DNA of 64,000 nucleotides from Rostratula benghalensis. Its lineage: Eukaryota > Chordata > Aves > Charadriiformes > Rostratulidae. Position numbers and translations under genes: made by a program. The notes below the pieces were generated by a model. It was not told the origin of the DNA and searched no databases. It was given only the letters and a program-made list of their open reading frames with translations. Where the stretch lies: contig VXAI01000162.1 of assembly GCA_013399305.1 (NCBI GenBank), forward strand, positions 668,798 through 732,797, in the 5' to 3' direction. This document shows, one piece after another, positions 1 to 13,549 of this stretch (its first letter is position 1; the number at the start of each line of letters is the position of its first letter).

Positions 1-3000
1 TATATGTAAATTCTTTGTATCGGGTGCCACGGTGAGGGTTAGCTTCTTTCCCTACTTACAGATCAATGATTCAAATTATTTTTCCAAAGAGAAAATAGTG
101 ATTTTATTGTCTTGCAAGCTTCTGCAAATGTCTCTGAAAACTGGAAGAAAAAAATAAATCCTCATCTTTCATGAAGAGGTGGGCTCTGTGCCCAAAATAT
201 TATTCCAGATGTAAAAATACAAAATACACTTCAAAGAATGACTACTGTGTAAACTACATCTTAATTCCTGGAATCAGCATACATTTAAACCTACAGAGTT
301 GAAATTTGCATTGATTTCATGTTGCTTTTCATCACATACTTTATTGTACCTGTAGAGTTTTTAAAATCACTATGATTTCACATTTTATCTGTTAAACAGT
401 GCTACTCATTTATTTATAGCTTGGTTAAAGAATGGATCCATAATTGGATCAGAAAAGAAAGTGCAGTAACTGAAAGTTGATCAAAACTGAACAAGAAAGC
501 TGCAAGTTTATTGATTCATTGTGACATTTATCAGCCCATATTACTGCTTTTATAATACCACAGTCCCAAAACTATCTTGTAGCACACAGGCATTTCATCC
601 GTCTGCATCTGTTGCTTTCAGCTGCCCAGGCTGCAGCTATTTCAGCAGGTACCTTGCTGGGTGACCAGCAAGTATGTAAGTGGGGTAGATGCTGAATGTG
701 TAGAGCACGAAAGCAATTGCTGCATAGGCAGTCTTTCACTCTTGTAGATAATGTGTAATCATGAGGTGGTGCAAAAAGAAAGCAAGAGGCATTTGCTTAC
801 TCCAGTCAGTCCTTGGGGTACCTTTGAATGGACATAGGATCCTTTAAACTTCAGGGAAGAGGTAAGGATAGCAAAACATGAGAGCACATCAGTGTCAAGC
901 AGAGCAGTTAGAATCAATAAATTTTTTACAAGAATATCAAGAGAAAAATGAAGGACTTGAGAGAAAGCAAGCTTATTAATAAATGAGAAGGTAGATTAAA
1001 TTAATGATTAATGACTCTAAGTAGCCAAGTGCCTAAGTGATTTTTAAAAAATCAATCTTGGGGAAATAAAAAAAAAAAAGAAAAAAAACCCCCAGGAAAA
1101 TCATGAGCAAACAGGAGAAGATTGACACACTGAGATCTACCCTGTCTCAGGTGGGACATAGTTGTACAATCCCAGGTGAGAAGCAGGTACTGAATTAGGA
1201 GGCTGAGATCTGCCGTCTGGCCTTTGCTGACTTTTTGTTCTCAAGTCACGCTGATGCAATTTAGGTGCCAGTTCACAGAGTTTTGGCTGCACTGATTTGC
1301 GTGCTGTGCAGCAAGGGGTGGCAGCTGATGAGGAATCGCTGCCTCTGCGGCGGCTGACTGTTCAATACCTGGGTTTGGTTGATCAGGCAAACTCCTTACA
1401 CTGCTTTTCTCTCTTCCAGACGGCGTTACGGTCTGACCCTTAGCAAACAGGAGGTGTAAATGGCAGTTGGAGTTAAACCACATCAATCAGAAAGATTGTA
1501 TAAATGAATGGACCCTTTGAATATAAACACAATTTATTACAACTATAATTTATTCTAAGAACGAAAAAAACTGTGAAGGCACTGGAGGATTAAGACAGAA
1601 ATCTTATGGTGGCATTGATCTTCAAAAAGAGAAAGAGGCAGGAGGGAAATGATACTCATAAATCCTGTTTTGTCAGTCTAAATTAAATCCTTAAGGGTGA
1701 GAAGAATACCCTTAGAAACAAATAGTAAATTAAAGAGTACTAGGCCACTAGTGCACTGAATGATCTTTTAAGTAACGAATCACATTCTCAGAATGTTATT
1801 ACTTCAATGATTAAAAAAGAATGACGGGGGAATAGATGTAATATACATAAAGTCCTCTTCCCTCTTGGGTGACAATTCATGCTATTTGTAATTGTCTTGA
1901 GAGCCCTAACCACTCAAAGCAGTTCTATTTATTACAAGTTAGTTTTGCATTCATATATGTGTATATGCTTACATCTAAATATAAATTAGCACTGTATATT
2001 TGTGGTAAATGTCTTTTTCCTTCTCCATGTGTATGTACGTGTATTAAGGGGTTTTTTTCCATCAAAATATTTCTCAGGCTGTGCAGTTGGAATGGGACAG
2101 TCAAATTAATAATGTTAATAATAAGTAATAAACAACCCATTAATCTAGTAAGGAAACACAGAATAAGAAAAATTCTTTTACATCTACTTTTATTTAAAAT
2201 ATTTAATAATATTTAGGTTTAGAGTATGATATAATATAAACAGTGCAATGGGACTGACAGAGAGGTTCTTTTGAAAAAAGAAAAAAAAAAAAAGACAAAA
2301 GAAAATCTTGAACACAGCCAAGAGTCCCTTGGCAGATATCATTAATATTGAGAAATAATTCTAGGAACAGTTAATATCCAGGAAGTTCGAGTGTCTGTCT
2401 GAATTTTCCAGAAATGATTACAGTGTCAAGTTTTACAAGAATAGACTGCTACTTTTCTAGTTAAGGCAGCCAAGTATATGCCACAATCAGGAAACTGCTA
2501 GCTACAGTAAGTAGCCACTCACTTAAGCTTCAGTCTTACAATGTTACTAATCGCGTTTTATCTTTTTGTTTCATCTTCAGATAACAAAGGCGAAAGTAGA
2601 AATTATACTTACCGCCAAGTATGTAGTTTTCCTCTTTAGCAGGTGCTGGTTATTCCCTTCTTTGCTTTCTGTGAGAAGTGCTCTGGTAACCGACAGCAGT
2701 GCACATGCTGATGAAGCTAACAGCATTACAGGCTTAACCTCACTTCAAAGCACATCATAATATACTTGCTACATACACTACTATGCGTATGTATCAGATG
2801 ACTGAAAAGCCTTCAGGCACTTGGTTCTTGTTGCCTTTCTTGATTACTATTAGTTTGCTGCATCTGTAGTTCCTTCTGAATTTTATTCATGGGCTTCAGG
2901 TCATTACCTTAAGACAATATGCATTCACAGTAATTTTAAAATCAAACTAGACCGGAAGCATCAGAAATGAAAATAAATGCAGTGTTTAATCTACTTCATA

Positions 3001-3127
3001 TACTTTTTTTTTTTTTTTTTTTTTAACTTTAAACTGCTACAATTAGATAATTAGCTGTTAAAAGGTTAAGTACCTTGAGGAGGAAGATATCAATCGGTTT
3101 CCATACTAAAAATTGCTTTTAAACATT
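1..3127 (+). other. GPC5: GPC5 intron 2, first segment in window
   Basis: AT-rich intronic sequence with no recognisable exon. It holds adenine tracts near 1068-1088 and 2276-2294 and a 21-T run at 3004-3024. A locally GC-rich, CpG-containing patch at about 1212-1440 is bounded by a 9-bp inverted repeat. The short frames here lack family similarity, splice sites or start context and I do not call them. Confidence 0.7.
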
Positions 3128-4230
3128 GTTTTGGAGAAATTGGCTGCTCACGGCTTGGATGGGCATACTCCTTGCTGACTAAAAACTGACAGGAAGGACA
3201 GGCTCAGAGAATTGTGGTGAATGGAGATAAATCCAGTTGGTGGCTGGTCACAAATGGTGTTCCCCAGGGCTCAGTATGGGGGTCAAGTTTGGTTTACTAT
3301 CTTTATCAACGATCTGGATGAGGGGATTGAGTGCACACTTAGTAAGTTTGCAGATGACACCAAGTTACGTGGGAGTGTTGATCTGTTTGAGGGTGGGATG
3401 GCTCTACAGAGGGATCTGGACAGGCTGAATCAATGGGCTGAGGCCAATGGGATGAGGTTCAGTAAGGCCAAGTGCCAGGTCCTGAACTTGGGTCACAACA
3501 ACCCCATGCAGTGCTTGGGCTTGGGGAAGAGTGGCTGGAGAGCTGCCCGGCAGAGAAGGGCCTGGTATTGTTGGTCAGTAGCTGGCTGAATATGAGCCAG
3601 CAGTGTGCCAATATGGTCAAGAAGGCCAACAGCATCCTGGCTTGTATGAGAAGTAGTTTGGCCAGAAGGACTAGAGAAATGATCATTCCCCTGTACTTGA
3701 TCGACATGGGTGAGGCTGCACTTTGAATACTGTGTGCAGTTCTGGGACCCTCACTACAAGAAAGAGATTGAGATACTGGAGGGTGTCCAGAGATGAGCAA
3801 TGAAGTTGGTGAGTGGTCTAGAGAGCAAGTCTTATGAGGAGCAGCTTAGGGAACTGGGATTGTTTAGCCTGGAGCAAGGGAGGCTGAGGGGAGACCTTAT
3901 TGTCCTCTACAACTACCTGAAAGGACGTTGGAGCAAGTTGGGGGTCAGTCTCTTCTCCCAAGTAACAGATGAAAGGATGAGAAGAAATGGCCTTGGGTTG
4001 CACCAGGGGAGGTTTAGATTGGATATTGGAAAAAACTTCTTCACTGAAAGGGTTATCAAATATTGGAACAGGCTGCCCAGGGAGCTGGTTGCCCTCCCTG
4101 GAGGTATTTAAAAGTTATAGATGTGGCACGTAGGGACATGGTTTAGTGATGGACTTGACAGTGTTAGGTTAGCAGTTGGACTTGATCCTCTTAAGGGTCT
4201 TTACCAACTTAAATGATTTTATGATTAATT
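3128..4230 (+). mobile_element. CR1 LINE fragment, 5'-truncated, sense to GPC5
   Basis: The piece covers the second half of the CR1 reverse transcriptase, the region after it and the 3' end. In separate, shifted frames it encodes CR1-type peptides: [10 protein letters not shown] (the F/YADD catalytic box, around 3337-3370), [33 protein letters not shown], and further on [18 protein letters not shown] and [13 protein letters not shown]. Internal stops and frame changes (for instance near 3270 and 3588) show it is dead. The 3' end fades into an ATGATT-like tail near 4226. CR1 is normally 5'-truncated in bird genomes, and this copy fits that. Confidence 0.93.
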
Positions 4231-7200
4231 TTTTCACTCTAGATAAAAATGCATAAAACCCAGTGGAATCTGAAAACAAGCATAATCTTGGGATACCAGG
4301 TTGAGCGATAGTTTATGCAGATAATCTGCAAGCAGCAGTCTGGCCACTGAAGGGTAGTATTGTGGACATACACACTAATGGACTAAAACGTTTTCCAGGA
4401 CTATGGTATTGAGTTGCTGTACCAAGTGTCTTCTACAAAAAAACCCTATGTAACATAGATTGACTATCGTATTACAGTTCTCAGAAAGAATAGAACTCCC
4501 TAATATTATGATACTGACTCAAAACACCTTTGATAAAACTGAGGGCAGCAAATTTTTGAGCTTTCACTATGTTGTTGGCTTACAACCATCAGGCATAGCT
4601 ATCAGGCTTTATACTCAAACAGACATCCATATTCATATAACTGCTGTCTTATAACTTATGTAGCTCCTCAGAGTGAAAATGCAGAAAAAATAGCGAATAC
4701 ATGTAATGTTATCACAAACCTTCAGAAAACTGCAAGACATATTAAGGGTTAATTTACTTGCTTGGTTCTTAATTCTCTTGCAAATGCCTTCCCTAAAGGA
4801 AGCAGGAGAAATCATGAAGATTTAGTCTGCGTTGTTTAGGCTCCGATTTAGCCCCTAAATTTTAGGTGCAGCCTCATTATTGAGCCTTGTCACCAGTGAA
4901 GGAACCTGTCACTAAATTAGGTATAGAGGGTATCAAGCATTGGATAGAAAAAGGTCATTCTGATTCAGTCTTGCATTGATTCAATCAGGAATAGTTTCAC
5001 TTAAAAGACATTATTTTACATTAATATACTGGGACCAGATTCTGGTCCTTTATCTTTGATTGGTATTTCTTTTATTTCTGCTCCAATGGTCTCCTCTAGA
5101 TGTTTTTGTCCAAATAGGCTCTACATTTTGGGGAAATTAGGACCAAATTGCCCACTTTTTGCCTTTTCAAGTGCCATAGCACCTAATTAAATGTATGTTG
5201 TCATCAAGTGTGCCATCAGTTTACGAAGAGGAGCAATCTGATCCCACAAAATCAGTGCTGATTTAGAAAAGGATACTGTATTTCCCTCAAAAGTATTCTG
5301 AATGAAGTTATCTTATGTAAGAATTTAAAATAATGATAGTGTAAAGTATATGTTACTATTATATAGTATTTTCAAATATGTAGCATATAGATTATTGTTT
5401 GTAAAGGTAGATAGTATTTATTTAAAATAATTACTGTGCTTAAAATGGAAATGATAGTGTCTTTTCAAATTGAATTAATGTTCATCTGAAATTAAAACTT
5501 CGTTCTGTGTATCAACCATGCAAATCTACGTTTCCGCATATCATAGTGTCTATAGCATGTGTACGCTGCATGTGTAGACCAAAAAGATATATATCATACA
5601 CATGCTATAATGGGAATATTATTAGTAATAGGGCCAATAAACAAAGAAAATTAATTGTAGTAGGACTTGGTAAATACATCATAATATCACCGTCTTCATA
5701 AAGTTACAGTTTTCATTGTAACTGACAACATTTTTGAAGTAATTAATTTTTTAGATAAAAGTTTTGTCTTAAGTGCATTTTCCTTTATCAGTCGAGTTTA
5801 TATAGCTAAAAATCCTTTCACTCCATTCAGGAGAACACATGTAGTCTATGAGGACTTAAATGAGGACTGAAAATGAAGCATAGAACTAAGTGTTGCATAT
5901 ATGTGGGTTATATGCTACACAATATTTAGGCAATGAAATACAGCTAACATATATTCAATATTGCTTAGCATGATAAGACTTAGTCTGATTGGGATGAATG
6001 AGTGCTGTTGTAATAAAATAAAATGAGATTTACTTAGGTACTACAAAATGACCACTGAGATAAATTTTTAATGAGAAAGATTGTTTCGTCTTAAAAGATA
6101 ATATTGAAGAATAAAATAAATTGACATAGCTGAGATAACATCCAATTTTAGTTTTCAAATTGTGCTTTAGTGATCTTAATATTAAATCATAATTGTCAAG
6201 GCTAGAAGTTTATATTTTTTAACAACCTTTAGAATGTTCCTTTTAATAAATTAAAAGTTTTCAGCTATGTCAAATAGTTCCCTGTAGGAAGCAAGCTGAT
6301 CCTTAGAGCTATGTAGTACTTTTTTTCTAAAATAACCCAGAGAAAACTAATCAAAGTTTCAGATTAATGGCTTTGCTTAATTTCTGTGTAAAAGCAAAAA
6401 ATCTCATAATAATGTTACTGAGTTTATTATAAAACTGTTAAAGTGCATTAAATTACTACAGGTGGTTCCTGAGACCTACTCCATAGAAAAACATAATTTC
6501 CTTTATGTTACTGGAATTTAAAATAAAAAATTGAAGAATTTATCTTCACTTTAATTTCTGTTTATAAGTGATTTTGCTAAAATCTGTTCTCTAAAAGATT
6601 CTTTTATGATTAATATATAATGGAAAAGGACATTATAATTTTGCTATAACATTGCAATCAACATCCGAAGACAAATAAATCTTTAGAAATCAGGTTATAA
6701 AAACTGACATAGTGAGTTACACTACTCACTGAAAGACAATGTATTTTCAATACAGAGTTTTGTAACTGACATTTACCTGCAGGGATTATTCTGTAGACAA
6801 CAAACCAAGCTTATTTTCCCTGATAATTCAAGTGAACATTTCTGAGTTTATGCATGATGCAGGTATGAATTTTGTGGGATCCCACTATCTGACAGACACT
6901 TCATAAAATGTGCAGGTACTTGAGGAGTCCATTTGTACACCGATAAATAAACTAGGCTCTCATTTACTCACTTAAACATCTGAGTCTTTCTAGACCTAAC
7001 ACTGATTTAATTTTTTCATGAAATGTTGGTTGAAGTGACTAGAAGATGTAAATATTCCCACAGACTAAAGCAGAATGAAAATAATATCACTTTCTTAAGT
7101 AAAATTACTTATTTATAAATTTGACTTTTTACCATGTAATTTAGGTCACTGTAGTCTTTTTTGATAACAGCTTGAAAGAGTGCAGATAAATGTGGGGAAA

Positions 7201-10200
7201 TATAGGTGGACATAAGGGAGCACTTGTATTTATATATTTGAATTTTGTCCTAGTGCTGTATCAGAGAGAGTTCAGATTCTAAATATGAAACACTAGAAGA
7301 ACAGTATGTAACACCTAAAAGACAAATACATGCTGAAGAAAAAGGGCTGCAACAATATTATACCGTGGAAAGACAAACAACTAAAGGTAACACAACCCAA
7401 ACAATAGAAGTGCTTACAATTTTTCATAAAAAGATAGCTACCAAGTGGACTTGAGAAATGTATTCACACGGAGAAGCAAAGAATCTGATTCTCTGCTTGG
7501 AATTATACATTAATTTTGTATCTTCTGAACTCCTAATCATTAAATCAGCTCATGCAAAGAACTCCTCAAAGTTAATGATACTACTCAAGAGTTTTCAGGA
7601 TCGGGACACTAATCAGCATTTTCCCTATTTCTCACTCTTCCAGCATATGTGCAGTTAATTGGTGTTTTGACTGAGTCAACAAAAGAATGGTAACACCAAT
7701 GAATCAAAGGAAATTGTTCTCATTAGAAAGTGAAGCTAGAGAAGTGCTGCTTTCCAGAACAAATATTATCCTCAAAAAGTATTCTCATTAAAAGAAATTG
7801 CCCTTTGTGGCATAATAAAATTTGTGTAAAGAGAAACATCTGGCAGGATCATATAACCTACTGTAGCGTAACAATTGGAATGAATTAATTTGTTTTATTG
7901 TCATAAACTGCTTTTTAGGCTTCTCCACATTTTATCCACATTTAATGTATCAGTGTGTTGTTTTGTGTAATTTTATCATACTTTCCTTTAAAGTCGTATT
8001 GTTCTGCAAATAACAAACCCTGGAAGATGGGATATTTTGGAATTAAAGCAATTTCAGACAAGGTTTGTGGACTTTACTTTGTGTACGGTAGCACATTTCA
8101 TCACTAAGTGTTTTCCAGTGCTTCCAACATGTGAAGGCACTAAAGTGCAGGTGACCCAGTGTTGAGAAGTTTGCCAAAGAGTAAGCAATAGGAAAAATTA
8201 TGTTCAGGAACTTAATCTAGAATTTCTCCATTTTACCCTTCATGTTTATAAAATAAGTTGTTCCGCTCCTTTTACAGTCCATGGAAAAATGAGGTGTGTT
8301 CCACACATTCCATTGGAACTGCATTGATTGCCACTGTAAAAAACCATATAGAATTGGTACCTGAAATACACTGCAGATATCTACCTTTCCTTAGATTAAT
8401 TGCACCATGATTGGTATACTTTGAATTTGATGAAGAGATGACCTAAAGAGGTGACTTTGACTTTTAATATTGTTGTGAAATGTGCTCAGAAAGCTCACAT
8501 ATTTTTCACGTGCCCACAGTTGCTGGCCACTTAAAAATAATCAGTTCCTACAGATTTTAAAGATACCAGAACATATGCTGGCCTGAAGTGTTGATATTCA
8601 GTAATGATATGTAAATAATGTAGAATAATGCAAATGCTGAAGAGATGCCAGATTAGCTGACTGAATTTTATACCTAATCCTCTCAGGTCTTTCAATCCTG
8701 AGCCTGCAGTCATCAAGATGCCCACTTCAGAAGCAGGGGAGTAGGACACATACTGCTTATCCATCTCTGCTGTATGAGCCAATGGTTTTGAGAGTTAAGC
8801 ACTGGTTCATGATACTATGTACCGAGAGAAAAAAATGCTGTTTATTTAAAAGAAGGAAGGGGGTTGAGACAGAGGGGAGTAGTCCAGAACGATTTAAATT
8901 CAAAATAATCTAGGAAACCAAACAGAGCAACACTTTCTGGAACTCTCTGCCTGATTAATACCCAAGGACAAGAAATCTTAGTGCCATTTATTAAAATGAA
9001 GGTAAAGGGGAACTATTCAGAGCAAAAGCACTGCAAGCTGGTAGGTTTTCTCAGTAAGAAAAAATGCATTAGGCATAGTGAAGCATTTCACACATGGACA
9101 GTATTTATAACAAGTAAATGAAAGAGCATAAACAACATATATACAAAGACATTCCTCAACACAAAATTAATTTCAGTTCTGTGATGTCCTTGATTATGTT
9201 TTTTAGTGTCCACCTCTTACCTTTTTTTGTCCTAGAACAGTCTGTTTTAAAACCAAAACCACTGCTCAAAATATATGAATGTAAAAATTAAGTTGCACAA
9301 AAATAATTTCTTAACTACCTTTTATAAATGTTCATGTGCTCATCATATTGGTGGGGTTTTAGTTCAGTCAGTAAAGAGTTACAAAACATGGTTACACTGA
9401 GCGTGAGTACAGTAATATGTTCAGATGCTGTAGAAGTTATACTTAGCTATTCCTTGAGAGGAAGGAAAGGGAGTAAAATAACAATATTATATGATATGAA
9501 GTAGATCTCTTCGTCTATTGTATTTTCTAAGAATCAAAGTCAGATCAGACACCTCACTGTTTACCTTCTCAATTCAAGTAGTCATCTATTTTCCTTTCAA
9601 GTATGTTTTAAAAAAAATCCCTTCCTTGTAAACAAGAGAAGTTTCTCATAATTCAAAAGATGCATATAATAATACATTTCTTCAAAATAATCACATACAC
9701 CCAGATTCTAAATTACTTTTTATCCAATAAATGCCTTTCTTTTGCTGCAGCTAGCAAACAAGGAAGTGAATGTATATTTTCTCATAGTTGCTGTCTGTCA
9801 GCTTGCTCTGGTTTCTTCAGAGAAAATGAATAAGCATGGTGTTAATAAAGCAGCTGCGATAGAAGAATTTAAGGGTAAAAGAGCCTCCACTAAACAACTC
9901 ATATAGTGAAGACATACTTTCAATTATAATTTCATAATGTTACTCAAGGACATGCTAGTAGATTAATTTGGTTGTTTTTTTTTTGCTTTGTGAACATAAA
10001 AATGAGTGTAATGCATGCAATTTTGTACACTTTGCACTTCAAAATTATTTTGAAATATATTCTTGGAAGAAACCTTAGTCTTCTGATTGTATTACTCAAC
10101 GTGATATGCCCATATTCAATGTATGCAGAAGATAAAAGCAGGTTTAATGTCTGGTCCAAAGTCCACTTAAGTCAGCAGAAAGAATTTTACTAACTTGAAT

Positions 10201-11432
10201 GGGCATCAGGGACAGAGCCCTCTTCACATACATTTGCAATCTGACTAGCTAGCCTATACAAACCACATTCAAATAATTTTTCTTAGGAACATGAATAATT
10301 TCTCTAGGATTGTCCAGGGGCTTTTTTTTCAGTTCATGATAATTTGATCATAATCATCGCACACCCAATCTAAAATGCCTAAGGAGCATTTTGAAGTAAC
10401 TAAAGGTAGTGTGAATACTTTGTTATTGCCATCTTTGGTAATTGTAAATGCTTCTAGCAGTTTCTGGCTTTATGTTCAAGTGTCTTATGTAAAGTAATGG
10501 AATTACATGTGAGTCTGAAAAAGTTTGAGGTGAAAACATTGACTGCGTTTTTGGTAATTGAATTATTGTAAAGCTAATGTTGTCATGCTTTTAATATTCC
10601 TTCTAAAACAAATTGAAGAATTTGAGACACTTAAAAAGTAAGGTAATGATGTTCTTAGTTATTTGTTGGATTATTTTTACTGTTACTATATTCATTATGT
10701 CTTAGCATCAAGAACATGACTGCATGACACAGAAAAGAAGAAAGGAGAGTAAGCATCTAAAGGATCTTTCAATACGAAAAAAATATCCAAGTATGATATT
10801 GTCTGAAAACAGCATCTATGCTTTATGATTTGCCTGCTGTAGACAAGTTCTAGAAATACAATTTTGTGAATTCAAGATGTTTGCTTTAAAACACCTGATA
10901 TAGAGCAGTAATTTCAGATAAGAGATGTTATATCATCTGGGGTTTTTAAAGTAAAGAATAAGTAATAAATAGAATGTGTCTAGTAAATTGATTTAACTAG
11001 ATACTGTGATGGGCTTTCATAAACAATTCTGATAATTGCCTTGGCGTTTTCTGACAAGAGTGAGAAACAGGTATAGAAATGTAGAAATCTAGCTTTACAA
11101 AGTGGTTGCCACCTGTTGATTAGCTGTTTGCACACACAACTGATTCTGCAAAGCACAGCAGAGCAGTACTTCCAAATGACAGTAATAAAACAAACGACAT
11201 AATGTTATTAGTTAATGAGAGAAATTTCCATCATGTAATAACAAATGCATGAGGGAGCACTGGCAGCTGTCGTTGGAATGCCAAAAAAGAATTGCTTCTG
11301 AAGCATGATCTACTTATCATCATTATCTTTTCTGGGTGATATCCAGAAGTTGTGTTATACTGTTAAGGTCTCACAGGGATTCATTTATTGTCCATGTGAG
11401 TGAAAACGAAGTTCATTAATATGACAAAAAGT
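4231..11432 (+). other. GPC5: GPC5 intron 2, repeat-poor AT-rich segment
   Basis: About 7.2 kb of AT-rich sequence with no gene or recent repeat that I recognise. One short perfect hairpin (arms GGACCAGA and TCTGGTCC around a single T) sits at 5032-5048. It lies in a stretch at about 5020-5290 whose composition suggests an old, unidentified repeat. Nothing else stands out. Confidence 0.6.
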
Positions 11433-11500
11433 AGAATCATAGAATTGTCTAGGTTGGAAGGGACCTTTGAGATCATCTAGTCCAACCATCAACCTAACTC
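11433..11500 (-). mobile_element. CR1 LINE 3' tail, antisense
   Basis: A fragment of about 68 bp starting GAATCATAGAATTG and containing GGTTGGAAGGGACCTTTGAG and CATCTAGTCCAACC. This is the reverse complement of the last bases of the CR1 3' untranslated region with its terminal octamer-type repeat. It is a severely truncated insertion. Confidence 0.88.
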
Positions 11501-13549
11501 TGATGAAAAACAACAACAAAGCCACATAGCTTAACTACTAATGTACATGAATGGTTCTGAATAACATTTTACAAAGTGGTTTTACAGTGTGAAGAGCTGG
11601 GATTCAGCTCATCACATTATAGAAGTTTTCAGGGTAGGTTTCTACAGCTGAGGTAATGACTTTCATATTTGGGGAGAGAAAAGAACATCTGCAGGTTGTG
11701 ACTGATCTGTTCCATATTAGTTGTACTTTTATAGAGTGAGAGGATTCATACAGGAGTATATTTCAGTATATTTCTCTCTATAAAGAGAGGCTATACAGCT
11801 AACCCATATCTTGATGTTTACACTGAAGATATTTGGGAGAGAAATATTCCTCACATGTAGAAAGTTCAGCACACATGCTTTTGAAATTGAGGCATCCCTC
11901 TGAGTGAAATTCAGAGTCCTGTATGAGGTAAAGCTACCATAATTCCTATTAAAAAAAACAAACAAACAAAAAAAACCAAACCAAAAAAAAGGAGGAATGT
12001 GGAAGGAAGTTAGAAGCATGCACAGTAGTTTTATGCCAGCTTGGTGAGGAGCTGCTGTGATTCCCGTTCACACCAAGGTCCTGGTTATTGATGGTTAGAG
12101 AGTGGAGGAAGTTTCTGAAACTCACCATTCCCCTGACCCAGAGCCTTGCATGTGCCAAATCATAATTCTTCTGCCCAGAATTGAATTATCACCCAGCTGC
12201 TCCAGAGCCTCGAAGACGTCTCAGTGCAGAGGTTCACTAAGTCTCATGTAAATCTCCCTGTCCTGCTTGCTCTAAAGCCTAAGTTTCTTTAAACCCAAGC
12301 CCCACAACTCTTCTTAATTCCCTCTCTCTTAGACCACCTCATCTTCCATCCTGTCTGAGATGTCAGCTCTACCTAAAGTCTCCCAAACCTTTTCCACACC
12401 AAGTCCCACACTATGTTCTGTCCTGAGACCTTATCCCACTTTCTTGTGAGCCCTTTAATACATCACTGGGCTTCCCCATTCAACAAAGTCCAGCTCAGCT
12501 CTTATCCAGCTGAGCTCCTCCTGACCCTTGTGCTGCCAGCATCCATGTCTGCACCCTCATGCACTGCTGACAGCTGCAGTACTCGACCACTGGTGCAGTC
12601 ACTGGGAAAAATCACACCTTGATTTTGTTCTTCCAGCTGAAATTTTGGAGCAGGTAAGGAAATAATACAGAACTGCTAAGGAAAGAGAGCAAAACATCTG
12701 GGTCACAAATGGTCCAATCAGCCCCATAATTATCTTCACATGATAAATGATGTATAAGAAAGAGGAATATTCACAGTCAAAAATTATTTCTGATTTCTTT
12801 ACTCAAATGTTACATAAAACACAGAAGGTATCCTGTGTTTCCTGTATATCCTGTATCATGTGTATCCTGTGACCAGAAACAGACCTGTTTCTGGTCTCAT
12901 TTTCTACAACCCTACTGCAGTCCCTAGGGACTTTGAGTTTTGGATTGTGTGACTAAATAGTTCCCTCTTTAGTATTAACCTGTTTTCCAAGCTCCTCACT
13001 GTCCTGTGATTATCATGGTAAACAGCTCATTTAGCATGTGTCCTGGCTGTCAGACTGCTGAGCTCAAGTAGACCATTGGTTCTCTATTTTCAGGGCCCTG
13101 TGAACTGTCAACTTCAGCTTCTCATCTCCCTTGACTTTGTGACCAACAGTGAGCATTTCCTCCTAGTATTTCCTTCCCACCTCTCCATGGTCACCATGGA
13201 TCGCCAGACTTCTCTCCTGCATTGTCACGGGGCTACAGAGCACCCCAACTAACTCAAGAAGTCAGAAAACTCTAAAGTCTGGGAAACAAAAGCAGCATTA
13301 TGTTTTCAAGATAGAATCTTTCGAGATTTTGTAGGTGATGAAAAACAACAAACAAAACCAGGCAGCTTTTGTCTAGTTTTTGTTTTTGCTTTTAATTGCA
13401 CTGATGGATACTCTGCACCCTTATCAGGCAATCTGCTCCAGACCGTAGATATCAACTCTAGTAAGCTTTTCTTTATGTCTAAATTAATCTCCCTTTCCAC
13501 AGTTAGAGCTTATTATTACCTGTACTACCACAGTGCGCATGAAGAATAG
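11501..13549 (+). other. GPC5: GPC5 intron 2, segment with A/C tract and pyrimidine-rich block
   Basis: No exon is seen. An A-rich tract with CAAA/CCAAA units lies at 11951-11990. The stretch from about 12160 to 13260 is richer in C and T than its surroundings. It includes a loose repeat of TATCCTGTGT-like units at about 12830-12870. This block may be an old repeat, but I cannot name it. Confidence 0.5.

Noticed and set aside
3221..4111. CR1 frames as a host gene
   Set aside because: The peptides are CR1 reverse transcriptase fragments in shifted frames with stops, ending in a CR1 3' tail.
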